Positions 1 through 5,726 of a DNA stretch of 8,886 nucleotides are shown here, piece after piece. The translations under genes were made by a program, and so were the position numbers. The stretch comes from CAZDYP01 sp964509505. Lineage in GTDB: Bacteria; Chloroflexota; Anaerolineae; JACRMK01. The stretch spans positions 1 through 8,886 of the forward strand of contig CAZDYP010000192.1 in NCBI GenBank assembly GCA_964509505.1. The letters are read 5' to 3'. Positions within the stretch are counted from its first letter, which is position 1; every line of letters starts with the position of its first letter. The notes under the pieces are model-generated. The model made no database searches and was not told the origin of the DNA. It saw only the letters and a list, made by a program, of their open reading frames with translations.

Positions 1-1
1 G

Positions 2-835
2 TATGTTTCCGTTGGTCTAGTTGCATTCACACTTTTGCTCCTCTGGCGCAATTGGCGAATGACAACTCGCAACGCGCAACGCGCAACGCGCAATTACCAA
101 TTACCTCTTCTGCTTGCCTTATCACTTGGCGCGTTGTGGTGGGGACGCAACGCCTTCACGTATGGCGCATTCGATTGGTTGGGGCAAGGACGACACAATG
201 CCGTCGTCACGGGACAACCAGCGACGTTGGGTTTGTATGGCGACTACCTCACCGCAGCAACACATCTTTTCCCAACCTTGTTTCGCTCGTTCTGGGGACA
301 ATTCGGCTGGATGGCTGTGCCGATGGAGCCGCGCATCTATAACACGCTGTTCGTTTTCATGCTGTTTGCTTTGATAGGGTTGGCGTTGGGGAAGTATCAG
401 GGGTCAAGTGCCAAGTATCAGGTGTCAGGTGTCAAGTATCAGATGTCAGGTGTCAAGTATCAAGTGTCGAGTGCCAAGCATCAATCATCAGCCTCCAATA
501 TCCAATATCCAATATCCAATATCCAATTACTAATTACTAATTACCAATTACTCCTCTTACTCACCTGGTTCTCGCTCATCCTCGCCCTCGTCCTCTACTA
601 CAACCTCGAATTTTATCAGGCGCAAGGACGTTACTTGTTTCCTGCGCTTGGCGCGATAGCGATTTTTATGGTGCTGGGGTTGCGGGCGTGGGTGAAGCTC
701 GCGGCGTCGCTGTTGGCGCGCCTGAAGATTCCATACGCCTTGACAGAATGGGTATCATTAGGTGTATTCGTTGCAGGATTTGTTGCGCTGGATTGGATGT
801 GCTTGTATCGTTATGTTATTCCAAACTTGAGATGA
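2..835 (+). CDS. DUF2142-like membrane protein, 5' end outside window
   Basis: The frame is open to the left edge, so the first 5' part of the gene is missing; 277 residues are visible. Hydrophobic helices are seen near residues 3-15, 34-48, 115-130, 185-205, 210-230 and 245-265. A long, probably extracytoplasmic loop separates the second and third. The motif QGRYLFPA at residues 208-215, just before a hydrophobic helix, is typical of DUF2142 and related polytopic proteins found in cell-surface polysaccharide loci; the biochemical role of that family is not established. Two heptanucleotide repeat arrays lie inside the reading frame and encode residues 16-35 and 131-184, both in loops between helices and both rich in Lys/Arg, so probably cytoplasmic. 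The second gives a 7-residue-periodic peptide of the type KYQVSGV. The gene ends 68 bp before the next ORF. Membrane location is solid; the family call is moderately sure. Confidence 0.72.
   Translation, partial: YVSVGLVAFTLLLLWRNWRMTTRNAQRATRNYQLPLLLALSLGALWWGRNAFTYGAFDWLGQGRHNAVVTGQPATLGLYGDYLTAATHLFPTLFRSFWGQFGWMAVPMEPRIYNTLFVFMLFALIGLALGKYQGSSAKYQVSGVKYQMSGVKYQVSSAKHQSSASNIQYPISNIQLLITNYQLLLLLTWFSLILALVLYYNLEFYQAQGRYLFPALGAIAIFMVLGLRAWVKLAASLLARLKIPYALTEWVSLGVFVAGFVALDWMCLYRYVIPNLR
49..104 (+). repeat. Heptanucleotide tandem array inside a coding region
   Basis: Eight consecutive 7-mers in constant phase: two degenerate units, then caactcg, three perfect copies of caacgcg and two of caattac. 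The array lies in frame inside the DUF2142-like gene and encodes an Arg/Asn/Gln-rich loop between two hydrophobic helices. Confidence 0.8.
392..552 (+). repeat. 23-unit degenerate heptanucleotide array inside a coding region
   Basis: The 161 bases divide exactly into 23 heptamers without a phase slip. The first part is made of aagtatc, aggtgtc and aagtgcc variants, then four perfect copies of aatatcc (497-524), then four aattact/aattacc units. Because 7 and 3 are coprime, three units encode seven residues, giving a heptapeptide period (KYQVSGV, KYQMSGV, KYQVSSA, then NIQ-type units). No stop codon occurs in the gene's frame. The array falls in a loop between hydrophobic helices. The short unit and absence of unique spacers exclude a CRISPR array. 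Confidence 0.92.
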
Positions 836-847
836 GCGTAGAAGCAC

Positions 848-865
848 AACAACGAATTCGTTGTT
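848..865. other. 18-bp perfect palindrome
   Basis: The sequence aacaacgaattcgttgtt equals its own reverse complement. It lies 13 bases after the stop codon of the DUF2142-like gene and is followed by a pyrimidine-rich stretch (tttcctctctcc), not a clean T-run. It could form a hairpin in the transcript end or be a dimeric protein-binding site; the sequence does not decide. Confidence 0.55.
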
Positions 866-871
866 TCCTCT

Positions 872-906
872 CTCCATTCTTCAATCGCTAATCTTCAATC
901 TCCATG
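872..906 (+). repeat. Heptamer array ending in the start codon of the next gene
   Basis: Five in-phase 7-mers: ctccatt, cttcaat, cgctaat, cttcaat and ctccatg. The last three bases of the final unit are the ATG of the following membrane protein. No Shine-Dalgarno-like purine run is present upstream, so the array occupies the position of the ribosome binding site. Confidence 0.75.
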
Positions 907-2526
907 AAAGACCGTTTCGCCCTCCTCATCATCGCCCTGTTGCTTCTCCTTACCACCTTGCCCTATCTGCTCGCGGTCTGGTGGTCGTCACCCGACAAAG
1001 TGTTTCTCTGGTCGTTCTATAACTCGCAAGACACGAGCGTGTATCTCTCTGCAATGCGTGCGGGCGCGCGCGGCGAGTGGCTGCGCGCGTTGCCGTTCAC
1101 GAGCGAGCCACATGACCCCGCGCTCTATTATCCACTCTATTTGTTGCTGGGACGCATCGCGCCCAACTTCATCACGTTTCACGTTGCGCGCTTGGCGGCG
1201 TGCGTCGCGTTGGGTGTGGCGCTGTGGCAGCTCACCGCCGAGATATTATCGTCGCTGGTGGAGCGGCGCATCGCCGTCGTGTTAGCGTTATTGGGCATGG
1301 GCGTTGGGTGGGTCGTCATGTTGTCGCCGTTACGCGCATGGACTCGCCCAACCGACATCTACGCGCCCACCTCGTCGTTGCTCGGCGCGGCGTTGCTCAA
1401 TCCACATTTCCCGTTGGGTGCTGCGTTGCAATGCGCGATATTCACGTTGTACGTGCGCGCGCAAGGCGCACCGTACCCACGTGGCACATTGTTCTGGGGC
1501 GCGTTGCTCTCGTTGGCATTGGGCTTGGTGTTGCCGTATCAAGTGTTCAACCTCGTCGTGCTGCTGGGCGCGGATGTGCTGCTCGTCAACGTGTGGACGT
1601 GGCAGCGCGAGCGTCGCTTGCGCTCATTCGTGTGGACATCCGCTTCGCGCGCGGCATTGTTCTTGACACTACCTAGCGCCATCATCGTGGGCTATTACGT
1701 GATGCTGCAGTGTTGTGCGCCATTCTGGTCAGAGCTCATTCGCCAATGGCCCGTGCTGGAAAATCAGTTTGATGCGCTCGATTTCATCGTGGGCTATGGT
1801 TGGCAGCTCGTGGGCGCGCTCATTGCTTTGGTTTGGTTGTGGCGTCAACCGCAACACAACGCGGGCGAGCGATTCGTGATAGTATGGTTCGTCGTCAATA
1901 TCATCCTCATTCTGTCCCCGCTCGATTTTTCGGACCGCACGAGCCTCGGCTTCAGCGCGCCGTTGGCGCTGCTCGCGGCAATCGCGTTGGCGCGTGTGAT
2001 ACCAACATGGGCTTGGGTGCGTCGCCTCAAACAAAACTTCCCATCGCGCCTCACGTTGAACGCATTGCCTATCATGGTGTTGTCGCTCACGTTGCCTTCG
2101 GTCTTGCTACTCATGATGTTTCTGCCATTGGGCGCGCTTAACACCGGCGATTTGCCATTCTATCTGTCGCGCGCTGACCGAGTCGTGATACAATGGTTAG
2201 CGACTCATGCGACGCCGCGCGATATAGTGCTTGCCTCGCCCAGCATCTCCAATCTGATTCCCGCGCTGACCGATGCGCGCGTCTATGCGGGCCACACACA
2301 CGAGACCTATCAAGCCAATCGCAAGAAAGCCGAAATCATCCAATTCTTCGATGCGATGAGCGACGCGCAACGTCGTGAATTTTTGCAACGGCATAGCATT
2401 ACGTTTGTCTATGCACATCCGAATGCATACAGCATGGGCGCATTCGATGGTAAAGGTGTATCTTATCTCGAACCTCTCCTGCGACAAGGAGACATCATCC
2501 TCTATCGTGTGAGCCATACACCGTGA
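904..2526 (+). CDS. Polytopic membrane protein, GT-C-like glycosyltransferase candidate (paralogue 1)
   Basis: 540 residues with an N-terminal membrane anchor (residues 5-27), about ten further hydrophobic helices up to residue 412, and a C-terminal soluble domain of roughly 125 residues. After the first helix comes a probable extracytoplasmic loop with D43 in SQDTSVYLSAMR, then RGEWL (56-60) and PFTSEP (64-69); NPHFP is at 166-170. The C-terminal part carries LASP (443-446) and GHTHET (463-468). This layout, with an acidic residue in the first loop and a soluble tail, resembles GT-C-fold glycosyltransferases that use polyprenyl-phosphate sugars, but substrate and activity cannot be read from the sequence. 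The next gene is a clear paralogue with the same motifs in order. ATG at 904 sits directly in front of the first helix, inside a repeat unit and without a visible Shine-Dalgarno. The stop codon lies in the next repeat array. Confidence 0.78.
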   Translation: MKDRFALLIIALLLLLTTLPYLLAVWWSSPDKVFLWSFYNSQDTSVYLSAMRAGARGEWLRALPFTSEPHDPALYYPLYLLLGRIAPNFITFHVARLAACVALGVALWQLTAEILSSLVERRIAVVLALLGMGVGWVVMLSPLRAWTRPTDIYAPTSSLLGAALLNPHFPLGAALQCAIFTLYVRAQGAPYPRGTLFWGALLSLALGLVLPYQVFNLVVLLGADVLLVNVWTWQRERRLRSFVWTSASRAALFLTLPSAIIVGYYVMLQCCAPFWSELIRQWPVLENQFDALDFIVGYGWQLVGALIALVWLWRQPQHNAGERFVIVWFVVNIILILSPLDFSDRTSLGFSAPLALLAAIALARVIPTWAWVRRLKQNFPSRLTLNALPIMVLSLTLPSVLLLMMFLPLGALNTGDLPFYLSRADRVVIQWLATHATPRDIVLASPSISNLIPALTDARVYAGHTHETYQANRKKAEIIQFFDAMSDAQRREFLQRHSITFVYAHPNAYSMGAFDGKGVSYLEPLLRQGDIILYRVSHTP

Positions 2527-2578
2527 ACAGTGAACAGTGAACAGTCAGCCATCCAATTTCCAATCTTCAATCTCCAAC
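2523..2578 (+). repeat. Heptamer array bridging the stop and start of two paralogous genes
   Basis: Eight in-phase 7-mers: gtgaaca three times, gtcagcc, atccaat, ttccaat, cttcaat and ctccaac. The stop codon of the upstream gene (2524-2526) lies in the first unit and the likely GTG start of the downstream gene (2537) is the first codon of the third. The rest is translated as the first residues of the downstream protein. Confidence 0.82.
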
Positions 2579-4189
2579 AAAGAATGGCTATGGGCAGTCA
2601 TCGCCACACTCGTCATTCTATGCACGACGACCATGCTCATCGTGTGGGCTGCCTTCAATACACCACCCGAATTGCGTTACACTGACTTGCTCTACTATTG
2701 GCAAGACAACAATTCATATCTTGCCAAATTGCGACAGGGTGTGCGCGGCGAATGGCTGTACACGGTGCCGTTTGTGGCGGAGCCGGGTGAGGGCGTGTTC
2801 TTGTATCCCAACTATTTGTTATTGGGACACATCGCACGTTGGTTCTCGCTGGAACCCGTAATCGTGTTTCATGCGGCGCGGTTGTTTGGCGGCGCGATGT
2901 TATTGCTATCATTGTATGCGCTCGTCAGTCGTTTCTTCACCGTCGTGCAAGATCGTCGTCTAGCGTTTCTCATCGCGGCCGCGGGGTCAGGCTTCGGGTG
3001 GTTCGTGTTGCTTTTCGATCAACAACTCGTGCCCGACATCCTGCAAGCCGAGATTTACCCGTATCTCTCTGCGCTCGCCAATCCTCATTTTCCGTTGGCG
3101 ATGGCGGCGTATCTATGGTTGCTCGATGGGTTGGTGGACCGCGCCGATGGCATCGCGCCGCCTAAGCACATCTGGAAAAAAATCGTCCTCAGCTCGACGG
3201 CGCTGGCGTTGTTGCAACCGTATGGCTTGGTGAACGCAGGCTTCATCGGCAGCTCATGGCTGTTGACACGCTGGATTCGCGAGCGACGTTTCCCGCGTGA
3301 CGTGTTCATGCGCTTGTTTGTGATGGCGCTCATCGGTCTGCCCTACATGCTCTATACGTTGTGGGCAGTGCGGACGAACGCGGCGCTCGCCGCCTGGGAC
3401 GCGCAAAACATCACGCGCCCGACGGCTCTGTGGAAGTACATGGTTTCAGGTGGATACGTTTTGCCGTTTGCGTTCATCGGCGGATGGCTGAGCTTGCGGC
3501 GCGCGCGCACACCCAACAATTTTCTGTTGGTGTGGTGGGCGCTTGTCACAATTTTGCTAGTGTTCATCCCTGCTTACTTAAACCTCTATCCGCAATCACG
3601 CCGCTTTGCTTTTGGTCTGTTCGTTCCGTTGGCGCTGCTCGCATGGCAAGGGCTGCTGTCGTTGCCGCGTATCAATTTGCCGCTCGTGCGCGCGGGCTTC
3701 GTGTTCCTCACGATGCCGACGAACATCTTGCTCGTGTTCATTTCACTCGTCGCATTGGCGCGACACAGCCCTACGTTATTCTTCACGCAAGGCGAATGGC
3801 AAGCTCTGTTATACTTACGCGGGCAAGCGCCGCAACGCGCGCTCGTCCTCGCGTCGCCCGACTTCGGGTTATACGTCCCCGCGTGGGCAGGGCAGCGCGT
3901 GATTTATGGACACCCACACGAGACGGGCAACGCGAAGGCGCGCGCGAATGAGGTCGTGAATTTTTATGCAGGCACATTACCGCATGCCGATGAGTTCCTC
4001 AAGCCTGTGGATTACATCGTCGTCGGTCCGCGTGAAATGTTCCTCGGTCACGCGCGTGTGCCCTCCGAGTTTGCGCCTGTGTTCACGCAACACAACGCAA
4101 CGCTAGTGACGATCTGCCCGCCCGATTGGTTGCGCGAGCTGTCGTGCAAAGCGATGCGCGATGAGGTTATCATCTACGCGCGCAAATAG
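2537..4189 (+). CDS. Polytopic membrane protein, GT-C-like glycosyltransferase candidate (paralogue 2)
   Basis: 550 residues, a tandem paralogue of the preceding gene. Shared landmarks in the same order are D57 in QDNNSYLAKLRQG, RGEWL (70-74), PFVAEP (78-83), YLLLGHIAR (93-101), NPHFP (182-186), LASP (438-441) and GHPHET (458-463). The first helix spans about 17-40, with about ten more to residue 408, then a soluble C-terminal domain of about 140 residues. The start is a GTG within a gtgaaca repeat unit; an in-frame stop lies six bases upstream and the next in-frame ATG falls inside the first helix (residue 33). Hence residues 1 to about 14 (MNSQPSNFQSSISN) are repeat-derived and probably unstructured. 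Role presumed in transfer of lipid-linked sugars or surface glycan assembly; catalytic activity is inferred from architecture only. The TAG stop is the first codon of the next heptamer array. Confidence 0.77.
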   Translation: MNSQPSNFQSSISNKEWLWAVIATLVILCTTTMLIVWAAFNTPPELRYTDLLYYWQDNNSYLAKLRQGVRGEWLYTVPFVAEPGEGVFLYPNYLLLGHIARWFSLEPVIVFHAARLFGGAMLLLSLYALVSRFFTVVQDRRLAFLIAAAGSGFGWFVLLFDQQLVPDILQAEIYPYLSALANPHFPLAMAAYLWLLDGLVDRADGIAPPKHIWKKIVLSSTALALLQPYGLVNAGFIGSSWLLTRWIRERRFPRDVFMRLFVMALIGLPYMLYTLWAVRTNAALAAWDAQNITRPTALWKYMVSGGYVLPFAFIGGWLSLRRARTPNNFLLVWWALVTILLVFIPAYLNLYPQSRRFAFGLFVPLALLAWQGLLSLPRINLPLVRAGFVFLTMPTNILLVFISLVALARHSPTLFFTQGEWQALLYLRGQAPQRALVLASPDFGLYVPAWAGQRVIYGHPHETGNAKARANEVVNFYAGTLPHADEFLKPVDYIVVGPREMFLGHARVPSEFAPVFTQHNATLVTICPPDWLRELSCKAMRDEVIIYARK

Positions 4190-4284
4190 TAATTGGTAAT
4201 TGGTAATTGCTTGTCCATGCTATGTGGTCATCGCAAGAATCACCAATTACCAATTACCAATCACTCATTACCAATTACCATGAC
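4187..4284 (+). repeat. Heptamer array with both orientations, from stop codon to start codon
   Basis: Fourteen 7-mer steps run in one phase. The first three are tagtaat, tggtaat, tggtaat; a middle section of about five units is unrelated; then come ccaatta, ccaatta, ccaatca, ctcatta, ccaatta and ccatgac. The left units are the reverse complement of the right ones. The first three bases are the stop of the membrane protein and the final unit contains the ATG (4280-4282) of the peptidase gene. Confidence 0.83.
4192..4261 (+). terminator. 18-bp perfect inverted repeat, possible transcript-end hairpin
   Basis: Arms 4192-4209 (attggtaattggtaattg) and 4244-4261 are perfect reverse complements around a 34-base loop. 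The hairpin begins three bases after the stop codon. It is AT-rich and has no following T-run, so it is not a classical intrinsic terminator; it may act as a 3' stabiliser or simply reflect opposing repeat orientation. Confidence 0.4.
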
Positions 4285-4795
4285 GGAAACGATTCACATT
4301 CCCCAACACTTTTACGCCGAGATGGTCGCGCACGCACGCGAAGGGTTCCCCAATGAAGTGTGCGGCGTGATTTTGGGCGCGCAAGGTCAGCTGCGTGAAT
4401 TGCATCGTGTCGCCAACGCCGCAGCCGATCCGCTTTACACGTATGACATGGAGCCGCGCGCGTTGCTAAAGCTCAATCAGCGCGCGGATGAGGCGGGCTT
4501 GGCGTTCGCGGTCATCTATCATTCGCATCCGCCCTTTGCGGAAGTCTATCCGTCCGCGACGGACATTGCGAAAGCGTTCTATCCCGATGCGATTTACATC
4601 ATCCTCGCCATTGGCCAGGTCTCGCGCCAACTCCGCGACGACTTGCGCGACCCCACGAAGCGCGCAAGCATCGTCGCCACATGGGGTGACCCGCAAACGA
4701 TGACGCCGCGGATGAGAGCGTATCGCATCACCAAAGAGGATTGGTTGAGCAAAGAGGGCAAAGTCGCGGAGTTGACAATCGAAGTGATGGGATGA
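4280..4795 (+). CDS. JAMM/MPN+ zinc metallopeptidase, M67 family (Mec-like)
   Basis: 171 residues, the size of stand-alone bacterial JAMM peptidases that cut isopeptide or peptide bonds next to ubiquitin-like or sulfur-carrier proteins. Catalytic Glu is E26 in PNEVCGVILG (25-33 region); the zinc motif is H81-S-H83 with S92 and D95 in YPSATD. The canonical JAMM spacing between the second His and Ser is seven residues; here eight lie between (PPFAEVYP), which is unusual. Family members such as mycobacterial Mec release cysteine from the carrier CysO; others have unknown substrates, and no carrier gene is visible here. The start at ATG 4280 is chosen because the longer frame back to a TTG at 4193 would only translate repeat sequence. 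The last bases overlap the rnhA start by ATGA (4792-4795), implying translational coupling. Family assignment is firm; substrate is unknown. Confidence 0.88.
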   Translation: MTETIHIPQHFYAEMVAHAREGFPNEVCGVILGAQGQLRELHRVANAAADPLYTYDMEPRALLKLNQRADEAGLAFAVIYHSHPPFAEVYPSATDIAKAFYPDAIYIILAIGQVSRQLRDDLRDPTKRASIVATWGDPQTMTPRMRAYRITKEDWLSKEGKVAELTIEVMG

Positions 4796-5340
4796 AGCAA
4801 TCCAAAATTTCAAATCCCCAATCCCCAACACCAAGTTCCAAACGGCTACAGGTCACAATCTTCACGGATGGAGCGTGTCTGGGAAACCCCGGCAGAGGCG
4901 GCTACGGCGTCGTGTTGTTGCAGCCGCCATATCGTAAGGAGTTGTCGGGCGGCTATCGGTTGACGACGAACAACCGCATGGAATTGATGGCGGTCATTGC
5001 GGGGCTACGTATTTTGAAGAAGCCATGCGACGTGACGCTCTATAGCGACTCGCGTTATTTGGTTGACGCCCTAGAGAAAGGCTGGGCGGAGCGTTGGCGC
5101 AAAAATGATTGGATGCGTAACACGCAAGCGCAAGCGGAGAACGCCGACTTGTGGGCGCAGCTACTCGACTTGTGCGCGCGGCATGTGGTGAAGTTCGTGT
5201 GGGTGCGCGGACACACAGGCAACCGCGAGAATGAACGCTGCGACCAGCTATCGGTGCAAGCGGCGCAAGGCAAAAATTTGCGGGTAGATGAGGGGTATGA
5301 GAGGGCAGGCGCTGCGCATGGGAAAAGGCTTGACCTTTGA
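4792..5340 (+). CDS. rnhA: Ribonuclease HI
   Basis: 182 residues; degrades the RNA strand of RNA-DNA hybrids in the cytoplasm (Okazaki primers, R-loops). The full catalytic set is present: D26 in FTDGACLGNPG, E64 in NNRMELMAV, D86 in YSDSRYLVDAL and D151 in NERCDQLS, with the assisting H141 in WVRGHTGNRENERCD. The W-rich segment around residues 98-107 (GWAERWRKNDW) matches the basic-protrusion region of the E. coli-type enzyme. The family core starts near residue 19; residues 4-17 (SKISNPQSPTPSSK) come from a heptamer repeat array, so the N-terminus carries a short non-family extension. ATG 4792 overlaps the stop of the JAMM gene (ATGA). The C-terminus runs about 20-25 residues beyond the catalytic core. 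Confidence 0.95.
   Translation: MKQSKISNPQSPTPSSKRLQVTIFTDGACLGNPGRGGYGVVLLQPPYRKELSGGYRLTTNNRMELMAVIAGLRILKKPCDVTLYSDSRYLVDALEKGWAERWRKNDWMRNTQAQAENADLWAQLLDLCARHVVKFVWVRGHTGNRENERCDQLSVQAAQGKNLRVDEGYERAGAAHGKRLDL
4802..4843 (+). repeat. Heptamer array translated as the RNase HI N-terminus
   Basis: Six in-phase 7-mers: ccaaaat, ttcaaat, ccccaat, ccccaac, accaagt and tccaaac. They begin eight bases after the first base of the rnhA ATG and encode residues 4 to about 17, before the conserved first beta-strand (LQVTIFTDG). The 42-bp length keeps the frame. Confidence 0.75.
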
Positions 5341-5373
5341 CATGCCCCATCAACGGTGATAACCTCATTTGCG

Positions 5374-5535
5374 ATGACTACCTATCTCGAACGCTACCGC
5401 AACAGTGAACGCGAACAAGTCTGGGCGGAGTTGCTCGCGCTGGGCGCACAGGTGCGTGAGGAGCCACTCTTCTCCGACGCGCTCGCCGTCACGCGCGAAA
5501 CGCTGACGCGCGCCAAAGACTTGTTGCCTATCTAA
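5374..5535 (+). CDS. 53-residue ORF, probable N-terminal remnant of a longer gene
   Basis: ATG at 5374 opens a 53-residue frame ending at TAA 5533-5535: MTTYLERYRNSEREQVWAEL, then LLALGAQVREEPLFSDALAV and TRETLTRAKDLLPI. It is predicted helical and soluble, with no signal peptide. The pattern of an aromatic near the start, E-x-V-W-x-E-L, LGxxV, EEPLxSDALxVxRET recalls, from memory, the beginning of longer uncharacterised proteins in Chloroflexota and other bacteria. Here the frame ends at a heptamer array and a MITE-like element, so a truncated gene is likelier than a complete small protein. Codon use matches the neighbours. No Shine-Dalgarno is visible in the 33 bases after rnhA. Function unknown. 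Confidence 0.5.
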   Translation: MTTYLERYRNSEREQVWAELLALGAQVREEPLFSDALAVTRETLTRAKDLLPI

Positions 5536-5556
5536 CTCCAATTCTCAATTGCTAAT
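5536..5556 (+). repeat. Short heptamer array next to the MITE-like element
   Basis: Three in-phase 7-mers (ctccaat, tctcaat, tgctaat) start immediately after the stop codon of the small ORF and run into the left terminal inverted repeat of the following element, whose outermost bases (taatta) overlap the last unit. Confidence 0.55.
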
Positions 5557-5716
5557 TAACGTCAATGCGGGATAAGGTGGCGGGCGATTGAACATCACGC
5601 CTACTCACTGCGAAACCCGCCGGCGCGGGTTCAGTTCCAGCCGACGGCGGTCGGCTGGGCGCGGCGTTGCGCGCGCATTGCCTTCGCGGTGGCTTATCCC
5701 GCATTCACGTTAATTA
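5553..5716. mobile_element. 164-bp MITE-like element with 24-bp terminal inverted repeats
   Basis: The ends 5553-5576 and 5693-5716 are inverted repeats matching at 23 of 24 positions (core cgtcaatgcgggataag on the left, cttatcccgcattcacg on the right). The GC-rich interior has perfect hairpins: aacccgc/gcgggtt with a 4-base loop (5614-5631), and a 9-bp stem ccagccgac/gtcggctgg with loop ggcg (5637-5658). No coding potential is seen; the only frame crossing it belongs to an artificial 5' extension of the next gene. Size, inverted ends and secondary structure fit a non-autonomous miniature element or a large REP-like palindromic unit. No convincing target duplication is visible because taatta at the tips is itself palindromic. 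Confidence 0.7.
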
Positions 5717-5726
5717 CATTACTGTT

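Noticed and set aside
392..552. CRISPR array
   Set aside because: The unit is 7 bp and continuous, with no unique spacers of 30-40 bp and no cas genes.
4193..4279. Upstream TTG start for the JAMM peptidase adding 29 residues
   Set aside because: The extra peptide is a translation of the heptamer array and hairpin; the family core begins right after ATG 4280.
5553..5716. tRNA or riboswitch
   Set aside because: The hairpins do not make a cloverleaf or a known aptamer pattern, and the near-perfect terminal inverted repeats fit a mobile element better.
5667..5726. Upstream start for the SbnI-like gene adding 20 residues
   Set aside because: The added codons lie in the MITE-like element and encode nothing resembling the family N-terminus; ATG 5727 aligns with SbnI-type starts.
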